Source: Panopea generosa
Lineage: Eukaryota > Mollusca > Bivalvia > Adapedonta > Hiatellidae
DNA length: 64,000 nucleotides
Assembly (NCBI GenBank): GCA_029582155.1
Contig: CM055899.1
Span: forward strand, 74,084,886 to 74,148,885
Direction of reading: 5' to 3'
A program made the position numbers and the translations under genes. Numbering within the stretch: position 1 is the first letter of the stretch; every line of letters begins with the position of its first letter. The notes under the pieces were generated by a model. That model did not search any database, was not told the DNA's origin, and worked only from the letters and a program-made list of their open reading frames with translations. Positions 1 to 12,893 of the stretch are shown here, piece by piece.

Positions 1-2290
1 TCATAAGACTAAGTAATAGGTACATTGTTCAAATGTTATGAAGTTTTTCAGAGCTTCTCTTTCTAAATAGCCTTTGATAAATGCTACCATATGTTTTCAT
101 AGCCGTTGTATTTTAAAGGTTTAAAAGATACACAAACATTATCGAATAAATACGGTTCAAGAGCACAACAAATGAAAATAGTAGAAGTGAAGCATACTTC
201 AGGTCTCACTACTCAGTTACGCCCCTTTTTTTTCCCACGGTAGCAAGATTCGTACGCTTAACAATGGCCTATGTACTTTGGTTATGAAATATTTTCAAAA
301 TGGTTCACAGTGGCTGTGATTTCTTGCTGCAGATGAGTAGAGCAAAAGTTGGCATAGCATATACTGCAATAAGACATAATTGATGTTAAAAATGTGACTT
401 TTATAGGATTTCAACATATGCATGTATTTATGAGCATTTGAGGACTTCTTTTTTCAAAAAAGCTCAGGTGTCACTGCACCCTCTTTAAATAAACAAACGT
501 GGAAAACCAACCAGTTATTTTGCATTTTTATGTGGGTGTACATTCCTGCTATGAAAAACAAATACTGTAAAAAAATCTATGTGGAATCCTTTTTGTACCA
601 TTGAAATCCTAGACCTTATTTTACACAGAACAAAGAATAAAATTCAACAGTGTAGCGAGACCTTAAATGCCTTGATCCATTTTGTTTAATTGTTGCTGAA
701 GATAAGTTATTGCTGTAAGTTTCGGGCACAATTGATGCATCCTTCAACACACGTCAACAAATACTATTGAATTGTTATTTGTTAGAAGCAATTTAAAGTG
801 AATATTGGATTTTTTAAACTTAGAAATATCTTAGAATATTAAAAGTATTTTTAACGTCTCACACCACTGTTACATTTCCAAGAGAACTCCAGTGTAACCT
901 TAATGTTTAAAACACAGTAAAATAACAAAAGCTGCAGCAGGTGTCTGGGCTCAAATTCTTCACAGGTTCAAGATCTGCAGTTATAAAGGAAAAGAGCATA
1001 CATTGAGCAGGATGTGGGTCCTTTAGAAGAGATGACATACCTTTAAAAGTGATTTATTTCTTATGCGCGAGGTAAAGTAACTTTCGTTTTCCTTTTTTTA
1101 AGTGAAAGGCATAGCAAGAAGTAAGCTGTTGGATATTAATTGACTCACATACAAATATGTGTTACAAAATAATTGAAGAATGTTTCCTCATTTAAAATGT
1201 ATTAACATGTTAACATATGTGTCACTCGATCGTCATAAAATTATTAAAAGAAAATAAAGAATGAAAAAAGGAAAATTTAAAATATCTTTTCGAAATAAAG
1301 ACGAATGTCATTATCATGAATTTTATCTAACTTTAAATATATTTCGATTTATTCGAAAATTTAGTTCGAGTTTCTTCTTTGACCATTCACTCCAAATTTA
1401 ATGGACGCGGGAGCAAAAAATATATAAGATTTTTATTATTTTTATTTTTACTATGTTCGATCTCAAATACGGAAACAGTAATCTAGATATAACACAATTA
1501 GATTTAGACACGGATAGGAAGTCTTGACAAAAATAATACGATACAATGACTTACTGATTCTTGACTTATAATAATTCGCAAAAATCTAGAATATTTACTA
1601 CAAAATATCTATAGAAATTTTGTTTCAAAACCATAAAAAACATTGTCTTTATAGAATGCAACTGTTAATTGAAAAATGTGTGCTCGAAAATAATGGTCTA
1701 AGTATAAATACATTAAGTTGCTGCCTATACAGGTGGTGTTAAAACGTGACTTGTGTACTATTGACAAAATACCGTTTATTATTCAGACATGAGGGAAGTC
1801 CGTTTGTCCTGGCCACAAAGGTGCGATTTCCCATCGATACATGTAACGTGAACAGTGTAGGCTGAGTGGGAAACATATTATCGAAAGCTGTGAACACAGT
1901 CTAGAACGGCTAAAGACACCATTTATAGACCTTTATCAGGCAAGGCAGACTTTATCATATATATCTTTATTTATGTTAATAAAAACATCAAAAAGTTGCA
2001 TTATTTAATATATTATTGTAGTTGTCGATCCGTATAAAATGCCCAAAACGAAAATAATATTTCTTGATTTGTTAATTTATCCACCATATTTGATAGTGTT
2101 TTAGTTTCACACGACCAATTCTTTTCCGAAAAAAAACATGCTTTTGATGGTGATACTAAAGGATATCGAAATCATTATAAATTATGTTTTTATTTGCTAT
2201 TATCATAATGATTAAACCGACTGTTTAATAATCAAATCAATAAATAAGTTTAAGCTAAATATTTTGGTTCGTGTTTTTCTTTCTTCATAG
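1..2290. other. AT-rich non-coding stretch, probably intron of the aldo-keto reductase gene
   Basis: I see no exon, RNA gene or recognisable transposon here. The stretch ends in a splice acceptor (ttcttcatag) directly before the first aldo-keto reductase exon, so at least its right part is most simply an intron whose upstream exons lie outside the window. This is inference from position only. Confidence 0.4.
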
Positions 2291-5200
2291 CTGGGAAACC
2301 GATAGAGGAGACGCTTCGGACATTTGACGACCTCGTACGCTGTGGAAAAATACGTTACTATGGTACAAGTAACGCATGTGGTTGGCAGATACAAATGATC
2401 GTCGACAGAATTCAAGAAATGGGACTGAACAGGCGTATCAGTCTTCAGGTGGTTCGACTCGATTTTTGAAAAGATTTTGATTTAAACGTATAAAAAGACA
2501 TCTCTCCACCAACAAAATCGGATGCCAAATATATTCTGATTGTAATGATTTGCAAATGGTTGTATTCATTAAAACCAAAATATGTATAGATTTTGTGCAA
2601 TATGTGTTTCTTTTTTCATAAGCAAGTCTAAGTATCCTCATTTTGAATTACATGTAATTGTTATTGTTAAAATATATTCTAAAATATTATTGACTAGTAA
2701 ATGTTTGTTAATAGAGATAGAAAACTCGTACAACAAATAAAAGAACTGGCTCCACGTTCACTATATTTAGGTCAGGAAGCGTGGAATTGTTCAAACGTAT
2801 TGATAGATCGATAGAAGCAACGTTTTTAAGATATTTTTACATTTTCATTCTTTTATTAAAGAATAAATCATTTTTGAAATTTAATTCATCAAATTCCCTT
2901 AAGTATTAAGAAAGTTATTATAGAATTAAACGGGTTCGTTTGTCATAAAACTAATTTAGGATTACATTGGCCTAATAGCGTAAAATCGGCATCGTACGGT
3001 ATTTTAGGGTTTGTGTTTCATGATTTGCACGAAATTCACTAAGGTATATGGACGATTTTGCTATAAATGCTGACTCTGACTCAGGAATGCAATGTCCGGT
3101 TAACAGAATGATCTTTAGGTGTAGTTGTGACGAGAAATGTTGAGCATGTTACTGTTCCAGTACATAACGGCATATGGGTATGTGAATTTTATATTATGTT
3201 ATAGTTAAATGTCTGATATATTTATATATATTTGACATACTCAAATCTAAGTAAAGTTGTATAAATTGTTGATATCCAGGCCGATGGTAATGTATGTAAT
3301 TTAATACACCTCTACGGTATTGAGAAGCGTTTTGTTAGAATATAGGCCGAGGAATCTGAGAACGTATTTTGAGCTATTGATATCGTGTCTACGATGAAGT
3401 ATTGAGATTCACTATGTAAGAAGTGATTGATATGTGTAGTTAAATTTTGTTGATGTATATTCTGATATTCACAAAGTGAATAGATACAGAATTGATCTGT
3501 AATTGTTTATATTATAATGAAAAGTTATGTAGAGATATAATTGCTATGTTGAGATTGACGGAGGGTCGTATATGAGATGTTGTTTAAACTGCCATGAAAC
3601 TGCAGATAGTAAGAGTTGAATGAAATGTTATCATATATTGATAAATCTACCATGAAACTGTTAGATGGTAAAAATTGAATGAACTGTTATAATATTTTGA
3701 TAAATCTACCATGAAACTATAAGATGGCTAGAGATGAATGCACTGTTATCATATAATGATAAAAATATCATGAAATTGATAGATTGTAAGTAATAGACGT
3801 CATGTAATTACATATTTGAGTAACTAGTAAAACTGAGTTTATATATATATTGTAGCCGTTTTTTAGACGTAAGCGAGAAATGTGTCCGCTTCGTCAATAA
3901 CGACGTATAGATGTGACAGGAAGTCAGTTGGTGGTAGCACAGTCATAGGACAGCAACCCACATATTCGTCATATAAACGACTTGACGTTCCTGACGTCTG
4001 AATACGATCGCGGTACAGTTGTTGTATGGTGTTTAGCGTTGCTTTCAACAATTTTTCAGTCATATCGCGACGGTGTCTACTTGAGATAGAATTCTGAGCG
4101 CTGTCACACTGGAGTATCATGTCGCAGACACATGGTATGATACCCCACCTTGTCACATTATACTGACACCGTACCGACCAGACCTAGAACTCTCCTCTAA
4201 ATGCTGAGCGCCAAGCGAGGAAGCTTCTAGTATTTTGTACTCTTTGGTATGACCCTGCCGAGGATTGAACCCACGACCTCATGCATGCAAGGCGGACGCT
4301 CTACCACTAGATCACGCCGCGGTCTTTGCGGTGCAGGGCGACGTGAAGCCATATACTCAGTATAGAGTTCAAGGGGAGACAACCCAGTTATATAGCCACC
4401 GCCGCAAGGGACGAGTGATGCTAAATCTACGATATCCGGACGCGGAAAGTGTATAGTGTATTTATATAAACATTCGAATGATAGAAACAGTTTGGATCGC
4501 GATGTAGGTTACGTACGTGTAGGAGTTAGAACTGTGTGAAAATAAAAGTGTTTACACCACCAAAAGACTTTTTTTTAAACCAACTGTGGGGTTTTTTTGT
4601 GTTGAGTAATTATCTTTAATTTGTATATATTGTATACTTGTATATTCGTAATTTTATTCATGTAAAATTAAAATTGTAAATTTTACTTTGTGTACGACTG
4701 TTTTCTACCCTTGTGAGTTGTCGGCCCTTTGCCATTTTGCTACACTGATATGTATTCAAGCTGAAAGTTTGCAACTGCTTCTGTAGCTAGGCGCCCTCGT
4801 CGTAGTCTGGTCTGTCTGATCTGGTATGTCTGGTTGTTCACAAATAATTATATATGTATCTTCCTTTATGAAATAAATACATATGATTTCACTGTATCTC
4901 CATGATCCAACGGGTTTCAATGTATATCTTTATATAGCATGTGAGTAGTCACGAATCTTTGTTACATGCAAAACCATAGTTTTTAAGTCATGGTTGGATT
5001 TAATTCTATTGGATTAGTACATGCCTTGATATTGTGTCTATGACTTGCATTGTAACTAGGCGCGCTCGCCGTAGTCTGGTCTCTACATGTATGTATTTTT
5101 GTTCACAAATAAGTTTCTCCATATATATCATACATTGTGAATGTGCATCTCATAAGATCCCAAAAATCGAAAATTTCGTTGGTGTGAGTTCAATTGTCTC

Positions 5201-7468
5201 CCTTTATGAAATAAATATATGATTTCGCTGTATCTTCATAATCCAACGGGTATCTATATATTTCGTATAAAGCATGTGAGTAGTCATGAATCCTTAACTG
5301 GCCCAACTCAAATAAAGCTATCAGGTCATGTATGCAAATTGTCCGTCCAGTCCAGATACTTTCCATGTCTGATCTGTACAGTTATGTCTGTTTGTTCACA
5401 TTACACAAATATATATATATATATATTCTCAATAAAAATAAGATTTTATTTTTAAATTGCAACAACTCCAATATAAGAGAGGTCTTTAGTCTCGGTACTG
5501 TTTGCAAAATACATTTTGTATAAATAAACACTGCAGCATGAAATAAACATTTGGATGACATACTTCTCTAATTAAAATATTATAAAAAGGAAAATAAGAC
5601 AATGTCAATAGTTTCCTTTTACGATTTTGAATATTGAACGGTATTTTCAATAAAATTAATATTAAAGGGAATATATCAGTATTTTTCAAAATTTTAAAAT
5701 TGGCTTAATACTTTTTCCAATATATCATGCCTATATATACTCATTGAAAATAGACTGCCAAAAGGATACATATTTAAACACTGGAAAGGGATTTCCTAAC
5801 TTAGGCTATTTGCCTAGGTTAGACTTAAACAGATTGCAACATGTTTTGTGTCACATAACATCCCTAGGTTAGAATGAAATATCCCCCTCTTAAAATTGCA
5901 ACATATTTTGTGACACATGATTGTATTTCAGTTTGATCCGTTACACAGGTTTATATGTAATGAAAATTATTTCATCTTAGAAGGAGTCGAGCAGTATTTA
6001 AGTACTGTCCATGTTTTATAATGGAGATTGCGTTTCAAGTTTATAACAAAATCTAAATATCAATTTTGTCACGTTTTGGTGGATTCAACATACCAAAACA
6101 TTTGGATTTTTATTTATAAATGATAATGAGATGTATTTTATCCGTTTTAAAGTTTGTTTTTAGAATATTTATAATAATTTTCCCTCATATACTCCCTTAA
6201 AGATAGATACTGAAGAAACGCTTACATGTCACATTGTTGTTTTATTCCAGGAGCCCGTATGAGAAATTATGAGAAAGGTACTGTATGATGTATAGTGTAT
6301 CATTTTGAACGATTAATTAATTAATTATTTCAATTAATTAATTACCTAATTCATTATATATTTATTCATCAATTACTAATATGCGTTTTAATTCCAGGTA
6401 AATCAATTGCCCAGGTGCCCATGCGGTGGTTGTTACAGAAGGAGGTGGTAGCGTCAGTAATTATTGGAGTTACATCTGTCGAGCAGCTGGAAGACAATAT
6501 GGGAGTCGCTACGGGCTGGCAGCTTACATTGAAAGAAGTATAATAGTTTGTTTTGTAATGATTATTGTTTCAGGCAATGTAATAGACATTCGATAAAGCA
6601 TCATAGTAATTAAATATAAATTCGAAAGAACAAGTTACGTTTCGATTTTCGAGTACCATTATCAGTAAATACTAACCAACGTTTTGCAGTGAAACTGGCC
6701 TGAAATGTCATTGGATAAAATTATGATCAAAATAATTTGTCTAGAACTGATTTCGAAAACAGTTTTGTCATTCTAATAATCGTTAAATGGAAACACAACG
6801 TAAATCGTCTTCTTAACAAGCGCGTGTGTGTTCCGGGTACATTAAAATGCGGTTTGCATATATAAATGCGTCATTGAAAAAAGCCATGAGACACTAAAGA
6901 ATAGATTTGTTATATATTCAACCAATTTTATGTCTGTTTTAATAACTTTCTCTAGAGCCTAAATAAAAGTGTAAGTTTGCGTGTAACAGATAGTAAATAT
7001 AAAAAAAACAGTTCGGTGTAGTTTTGAGAAAAATATATTTCAATTATCTATGATATATAAATACGTAATATGCATAATAACCTATCAATACATTTGATAT
7101 ATGCTATTTCGATAGCTGTGTCCTGTTGAGCATATACTTCCTATATTGAAAGATTTGAACTTTTGCTTGGATAGAAAAGTTTAGTAATTTTCGTCTTTTG
7201 GTAATGTGTTAAATAATAGTTATTGTGATTGTATTTTTAGATGCAGCGGTTGGATGAGGTTAGTCCAAGAATGAATTTATATCAGGATGAAGTAATATTG
7301 AGATTGAATAAAGCTCGCCAGAATAAATTCAACGTGTATCATATACGAGTATGCATGTGGCATTCAGAAGTAGGTGGCGCGAAACCTCGGAACAATCTAA
7401 GTATACAGTATCAGTTACTATTAGTCTGTAGAACGGGCCAAGGTCTCCCGATTTGGTCCACTAAATAG
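2291..7468 (+). CDS. Aldo-keto reductase family protein, 3' exons (partial; probably missing its middle exons)
   Basis: Four exons can be read. 2291-2448 encodes a segment containing PIEETLRTFDDLVRCGKIRY, then YYGTSNACGW and ISLQ. A 27-nt exon at 6251-6277 encodes ARMRNYEK. 6398-6537 encodes KSIAQVPMRWLLQ, VVASVIIGVTS and QLEDNMG. 7241-7468 begins MQRLDEVSP and ends at a stop. The motifs match the C-terminal half of NADPH-dependent aldo-keto reductases of the YajO-like (TIM-barrel) type: the helix before the GxSN strand, then the cofactor-binding IIGxxxxxQLEDN region. Acceptors are all AG, and the donors of the two internal exons start GTA; phases agree between 6277/6398 (split Gly codon) and 6537/7241 (phase 0). 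Two oddities: the donor after 2448 is weak (gtggtt), and no exon encodes the usual 70-90 residues between ISLQ and the last helices. The gene may have lost these exons or be a pseudogene. The N-terminal exons with the catalytic Tyr lie upstream of the window or are absent. The tail after residue 35 of the last exon is longer than usual. Confidence 0.7.
3588..3800. repeat. Tandem repeat, about 60-bp unit, about four diverged copies
   Basis: The phrase CATGAAACT(G/A) followed by AGAT(A/G)GTAA and a GAATG..(C/A)TGTTAT block recurs at about 3591, 3651, 3710 and 3768. Copies differ by substitutions and small indels, so the array is old. Confidence 0.7.
4195..4345 (-). repeat. tRNA-derived SINE-like element (minus strand)
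   Basis: On the minus strand the sequence reads as a tRNA-like head: an A-box-like TGATCTAGTGG followed by AGAGCG, an anticodon-arm-like TTGCATG, and a B-box-like GGGTTCAATCC. The acceptor ends do not pair as in a functional tRNA, and the block sits in a longer GC-richer insert (about 3860-4480), so I call it a SINE relic rather than a tRNA gene. Confidence 0.5.
4780..5340. repeat. Dispersed repeat, two tandem diverged copies (third copy near 19.1-19.5 kb)
   Basis: The block TAGGCG(C)CTCG(T/C)CGTAGTCTGGTCT, then TTCACAAATAA, CTTTATGAAATAAATA, GATCCAACGGGT and AGCATGTGAGTAGTCA occurs from about 4787 and again from about 5056. A related copy with the same landmarks is at about 19060-19470. No coding capacity or terminal repeats were seen. 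Confidence 0.6.
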
Positions 7469-9380
7469 CAATATTGGGAAAGCCACATTTGAGCACGATG
7501 ATTGGCCAGCTGCTTAAACTGAAATATTGAACAACGTCACAGTGTAGTAAGCTTTCAGTTTCTATGCATTGTAAGCCAGGCATAGAATTCCCTGCTTTTT
7601 CATTGAGTATTCATAGACCAGATTCGGGAGAAATCAGATTCAGAGATAGACTAAATCTCACTGCCATTAGAAAATAAGACTAGTGTATATTGTAAAACTT
7701 ATTATAAAAAATAGTGTCGAACGACATATTTCTGGATGAAATCGATATGTTTTATCGACAGTATGTCCAAAATATGAATGGAGCTCCAAAACCGTAAAAA
7801 ATGATTTTGTTTGATGTCACAAACATCCAGATGTGAGATAAGCAAAGACGTTTACGAACACGAGGGTACAAAAGAACATTTTTGTTTGGACCAGGTGATT
7901 ATCAAGATGTAAAATACCTTTGTGATAAATTAGATTTCATAGACGAAAAAGCCTTTAAGAAATAAACTAGATAAGTTATTAGAATATATGACGAACAATC
8001 CTCAAAGATACATTGAGTTATTCCTATGTGAATTATGTGAATAAATATATCCCATGTAAATGTTTTAAATACATAGACACATTGAGTTATTGTGTGACTA
8101 GCGAATATTTATTCTATCCACGACTAGTGTATCTATTGGTTAACTTTTTATGAAAACAACCCAAACATCAGTATAATATCACACAAACTTTACGTAATCA
8201 CTGGGCGTGTCTCGAACTAATATATGAAATGATATACACTTGCATTTAGACGTTTTTCTGTGACTTGTATCGGTCAGGCTCGTAAGTGAGACCCTGCACC
8301 CCACGCAGGAGTTTTGCAAACATTTTTTTTTCAAATTTATCATCTAAGAAACAAAATGAGATTTGTTTGCCTAAATTACCATTGTCCATTTTGAATCATA
8401 AATAATCAAAGAGGGTGGGGGTAAAATGGTTCCGTAATATGTTTTCGATCATAACCCGAATTCGATCACTTCTGATAATAACGAATATCGCGCATGTATA
8501 TTTCAACTTCATGCCCAAAAGTCAATATTTACAAACAGTATCAATGTGGTCATTGAAAACTATCCAAAACAATGGTTTGATACAGGACCACGTGTTAAGT
8601 GTATTTGAAAAATAAATAAATAGTTGAAAAGATTTGTTATAAGAAATGGATAAGAAGAGGTTGATATATAAACATGCATTTATAAAGTTTACTTTTAACA
8701 AACGTATCACAACCGGTGTGTTATGTGACACAACCGGTCCAGTTATGTAACGGTAACATTGGAAATGTCATGAATGAATAAATCCGATCATCCAACGCAC
8801 ATATATTTGATACCAGCCGAACTTTTGAGAAGGTTATGCAGTAATTGTCTAATATCATCAATCCCTTTAATCTTGACCAGAAATATCACTTTGAATGTTT
8901 TTCATTAGGAGCAATTGTTCCAGATTTGATTGTTGATTGTTTGTTTAAAGTATACTGAACGGAACAGCTAACCCGACATTTTTGTATTTCCAATATCTTT
9001 GTCAAAAACTAGAGTAGCGCTATTAAAAGTTGTATATGTCATTAAAAGACAATTATGTCGTTTTACATAATCTAAATATTCTTTCTTATTCAAGTCAATA
9101 TTTCAAGGAAATTGCTTTGATACTTTTTACGAAAATACATAAAATGTCAGGTGGCGGGTTATCTGTTCCGTTCAGTAAAGATGAAATAGAAAGGTTGTTT
9201 TGAACAGTTTGTTGAGTCAATATTAGAACAAAAGAAAATACTGTTCCACGCGCCCCTTAATCTTTGAAAACGTTTTCTGACACCTACTAAACTGAAATTA
9301 TCAGGCAAATTGTGGCAGTTACTGCTCAACGTACCCTTTTCTGACAACTTCTCATGTTATCTGAATATAACTCAATATTA
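7469..9380. other. Non-coding stretch downstream of the aldo-keto reductase exons
   Basis: AT-rich and without supported genes. It would contain the 3' UTR and polyadenylation site of the reductase; several AATAAA-like hexamers exist, but none can be singled out. Confidence 0.4.
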
Positions 9381-9384
9381 CAAT

Positions 9385-9486
9385 CTTGGCAAGAAGAAGG
9401 TATTAACATATCCACTAGGGCCGATACCTTGGTCAGAAACCACAGCGGACGAGCTGTCTGTGAATACCAACACGTCAATCTTGCGC

Positions 9487-9537
<51 letters not shown>

Positions 9538-10230
9538 ACTCTCTCTCTCTCTCTCTCTGACCTTCCAAACACGTTTAGTGTGTTAGAACAGAAGATGTTC
9601 ACTGCTCTGGCAAGTGTTTATGGTGACAAATACCAACCTAGACTTCCATTGTGAGCGCCTGAGAAGAGGATCGTATAAGCCATACATTGTTAGCGGATCC
9701 TCAACAAATGTTCCCCGAAATGGGAAGGGTTTTCCCTGTAACATTTCCTTCAATGAAAACCGCATAAAACTTATACTCGGGGTGTGACTGAGCAACAACT
9801 ATGCTAACAAAATGCTTTAGAAGTTATTTTCGTTAGCATGGACAACGGTGTGTTTCTTACAAGCAGTGATTGTGAAACCACATATTGTAAACCTGTGACG
9901 GAGTTGAAATGCCACGAGAAGAAGCAGATACACGTATCAGCTTACACTGTTTGCATGCAACAAAAAATGAACAATACCCAGACATTGTACCGCTCTCCCC
10001 TATACTGATGTGTTCTTACTTTTACTTGTCTGTGGAGATCGAGTAAATAAGAAATTGCTTTCTGTCACAGGTGTTTGAATTAACGAAGAATAGCTTCTTA
10101 TTTTAAAAAATCATGGTCAATATTTCCGTTGTTCACTACTTGGATATCATGCCTTTACCGTCTGTGATTCGACAAGTGCTGTTGTCCGTAAATGAAAGAT
10201 CAAACCACTGTAGCTTCTAAAGAAGAACCA
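9385..10230 (+). pseudogene. Decayed multi-copy element protein with EADTR, SPxTDV and GxHAFTxCDxTSA motifs
   Basis: Fragments of one protein family appear in order on the plus strand but in different frames. At about 9400-9435 the reading is TYPLGPIPW. At about 9915-9945 it is REEADTRISLHCLHA. At about 10005-10060 it is TDVFLLLLVCGD. At about 10150-10200 it is GYHAFTVCDSTSAVVRK, followed by a stop. From memory these match a family of uncharacterised, repeat-associated invertebrate proteins with GPLPW, (H/R)EEADTR, SPDTDV and HAFTGCDTTSAF motifs; acidic residues of this kind suggest a nuclease-like fold, which is inference. At least two frame changes and in-frame stops separate the motifs, and a CT microsatellite has expanded inside the first part. 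It is a dead copy. Confidence 0.55.
9490..9559. repeat. (CT)n microsatellite
   Basis: About 70 bases of nearly pure CT dinucleotides with a short CACTCACT interruption near 9532. It creates spurious Ser-Leu and Arg-Glu ORFs on the two strands. Confidence 0.95.
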
Positions 10231-11310
10231 ACATTGGTTGCGACTACTCGAGTACTCTTGATTTTTTCTTTACCATCAAACATGTTTATATTCAGGAACT
10301 GTCTTTAAATTCTGAAACCAACCAAATTGGTCAATTACAATCTTATAATATGGCCCCTGAATTTTCCAAAAATGTATGAATTGACCTTTAACACCTTTAA
10401 TTAGTTTTTTATTATGGAATTGATGTACTTTATTTCAATGTTAGACAATATAAAATCTAAAAATGAAATAAAATATTTAAACTGGTATATGTGGTTCGAA
10501 ATATCATATTTACTAGTCAGGTCTGATAAGCAAGTAGAGCGATACGTAGCCTTATGGGTCTCTTGTTATGTAAAGCAAATCGTTAAAATAAAAGGTTCAA
10601 ATAAAAAAATGTTTTCAAATGAAGATTATGAAATAAGTTTACATGTAGTTGTTGTTATTGGTGATAGTTTTGTACAGTTCTGAATAACTACGAATCATGA
10701 TCTTGATCTCATTTTTTGTGTTTTGTTACATATTCGAAATGACATGGTATAAAATCGTAAGGAGCAAACTAAAAATTGGCAAATAAGCATTAGTTGGTTG
10801 TCTATATGATAATGCTTCAGAAAGAAAATATAGCCAACAAAACTCCACAATGGGTGCATGAAGGGTTTGAGTAGCCCAATGACTATTAAAATGAAAATAC
10901 AGTACTAAACTTCAGCTGTAGATATCTTTGTTTGTCACTGTAATAACTAACCAAGAAATATTACATACAAGGTTTTATGTCAGCTGCTTCTGGTTCAACA
11001 TTATCTTCTTAAAGTTTACTCAAATACTTTAAACTGAAATGAATTTTGACTGGTTCTTATTCATCTATTATAGTAATAGTGTTAGCTAAACCATTTGCAG
11101 TTGAATTGTAGTCAGTTTTAAATCGTGTCCACAAAATATATTTTCTTAGATTTAAGTTTTGAAGTATAAACTCAAATATGTTTATGAAACTAGAGTCTGC
11201 AACATACGAATTAAATGCACACGTTTTCAAAAATCAACGTAAAGAAAAAGAATGGTCTTCTTTTAAATAACTATTACTATATGTTACATTTTTAATTAAA
11301 AAAAAAAAAC

Positions 11311-11490
11311 GCTAGGCTGTGGTGTAGTGAATATAGTTTTGGCCACTCACGCCAGAGGCTGCGGGTCCGATTCCCAGCCCGACCCGATGCTTCTCAAAAT
11401 TAACAGTCAGCACTGTTTAGCTATAATGAAATGCAAGTCACTTTTAGGGGAGTAGCACATGGGAGTGAATTCACAGACTGATATATATTC
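11311..11490 (+). repeat. tRNA-derived SINE, family A
   Basis: A tRNA-like head (GTGGTGTAGTGAATA as A-box region, GGGTCCGATTCCC as B-box) follows a run of A. The same head, with 'ACTCACGCCAGAGG' or 'CTCATGCCAG', recurs at about 32895, 37141, 48172 and 62030. Later copies also share a 3' part reading TATAAGCTTTGA(G/A)CTTT. Confidence 0.65.
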
Positions 11491-11899
11491 AAACATTCCT
11501 AACATTTAATGACTGCTATAATTATTTTAGCCACATACTTTCAGCCCTCCATTTTATTAATCGCAGTTAATTAACAAATTATTGCAAATCCTGCTGAATA
11601 AATTGTTATTTAGCACATTAACAGCCCGCATTCAAAAGTGTATCAACATTACCAGCTGTCTGCTGTTCCAGTTAAAATGTGTTAAACCATTTTAAACGGT
11701 TAAAGGAAACATCATTATCATTGAATAAATAAGGCTGCAACAATTGAAGAATAAGCAATGGACATTGTAATAGCATAAGTGAACAAAATGTTTAGACTAT
11801 ATGTAATACAAACAATACAAATTCACAGAAGAAATAACAACAACGGTAACCGTCTTTAATGTAAACTATTTTGAACTTCGACTGCGAAACATGTATTTA

Positions 11900-12062
11900 C
11901 AACTAATACAAATCACGCTGGGCGTCTTCCTGTGTAGAACCAGTATTATGCATATGAGGAAAACGTGTTATGCTCAAGGACACTATACGCAGCCATAAGA
12001 AAGGATCGAATCCACGACCCCCTGATCCTTGGTTCGGTGCTTATCCAGATAGAGTTTTAAGC
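11900..12062 (-). repeat. tRNA-derived SINE, family D (minus strand)
   Basis: On the plus strand: AAATCACGCTGGGCGTCTTCC, a 'TGCTCAAGGACAC' block, then GGATCGAATCCACGACC, which is an inverted B-box. The same order is seen at 45370-45542 (minus) and, in opposite orientation, at 63126-63310 (plus). Confidence 0.65.
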
Positions 12063-12701
12063 TGTTTGCGATGGTTGCACCAAAAATCGCTGTTTTCCAC
12101 GTCGCCCAACCATTCAACAAGAAAGTATATATAAAAACCAGTAAAACAAAATCATGATTTATTCAAAGATTTCAATTTACTTCCCAATCCCGGGAGACGA
12201 AGAACTATCGCATCGGATAATGGACAAATATGAGAATATCAGAGAAAGTCGTTGTTAACTGGCTTCCAAAGTAAGTGTATTACAGTACATGTAAGAATTA
12301 GTTCACTGGTTAGTTATCTTAAATATCACATTCATGAACTGGCTAAAAAACTAAAAGGCAATATAATTGACCCCCCTCAATCCTCACAATTGCGGATACA
12401 AATAAGACACAAATAAGACACAGCTACAAAATTCGGACAATATTGATAAATTCAATCAACACATTATTGAATTTTGGATTGTTAATAGCATAAAATTAAC
12501 ATAATATCTTTATTCATAGAAGGTGACCCATTTTAACATAATACTTATTTACGATGTGGACTTCTGCAACAGCAATTAAAACGTTACAAAATAATATTAA
12601 CAAATTAAAACATTCAATTTAGTAATATATCTTTGCATTTATACATACTTATATACATTTATATCATTTTATTCCAACAACAACAAATATCGTTTATTAG
12701 G

Positions 12702-12879
12702 TGTTAAGAGGTTGCTTTGGGTTATAAAATAAGAACGACACGTATGTTCTCTAACTAATGTATTTACTATCAGATGTATATCGTAAGAGAGTCTGTACGA
12801 GATTGACCAGCAGTGTTATCAGAGAGGCTTATCAGTGAATTGACTGACATGAAGTAGGCGGAGCTACAATACTGTTACA
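12702..12879 (-). repeat. 3' LTR of the gypsy element
   Basis: 178 bp, begins tgttaagagg and ends ctgttaca on the plus strand. It matches the other LTR except for six substitutions and directly adjoins the polypurine tract. Confidence 0.92.
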
Positions 12880-12893
12880 TCTCCCTTCTTTTC
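12880..12893 (-). promoter_or_regulatory. Polypurine tract
   Basis: The minus strand reads GAAAAGAAGGGAGA immediately before the 3' LTR, the usual place and composition of the plus-strand primer of LTR retrotransposons. Confidence 0.8.

Larger units (their letters stand above)
2449..6250. other. 3.8-kb non-coding interval inside the aldo-keto reductase gene
   Basis: No coding exon was found by reading all frames for the expected barrel segment. It contains a short tandem repeat (about 3590-3800), a GC-richer inserted segment with a tRNA-like region (about 3860-4480) and two copies of a dispersed repeat (about 4780-5340). Confidence 0.5.
10231..12701. other. Gene-free AT-rich stretch with SINE relics
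   Basis: No supported gene. It contains two tRNA-derived SINE copies (annotated separately); the rest is unique-looking AT-rich DNA. An 89-codon ORF at 10414-10683 has no recognisable motif and AT-driven composition. Confidence 0.4.

Noticed and set aside
3863-4156. 97-codon minus-strand ORF
   Set aside because: No recognisable motif; it lies in a GC-richer repeat insert next to a SINE relic and looks like chance openness.
4265-4330. Possible tRNA gene on the minus strand
   Set aside because: A- and B-box-like sequences are present, but the acceptor stem does not pair properly and the block continues into repeat sequence; a SINE relic fits better.
9310-9654. 114-codon ORF with a long Ser-Leu run
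   Set aside because: Openness comes from the CT microsatellite. Only the short TYPLGPIPW part belongs to a protein relic.
10414-10683. 89-codon plus-strand ORF
   Set aside because: AT-driven composition with no family motif and no splice or transcript context.
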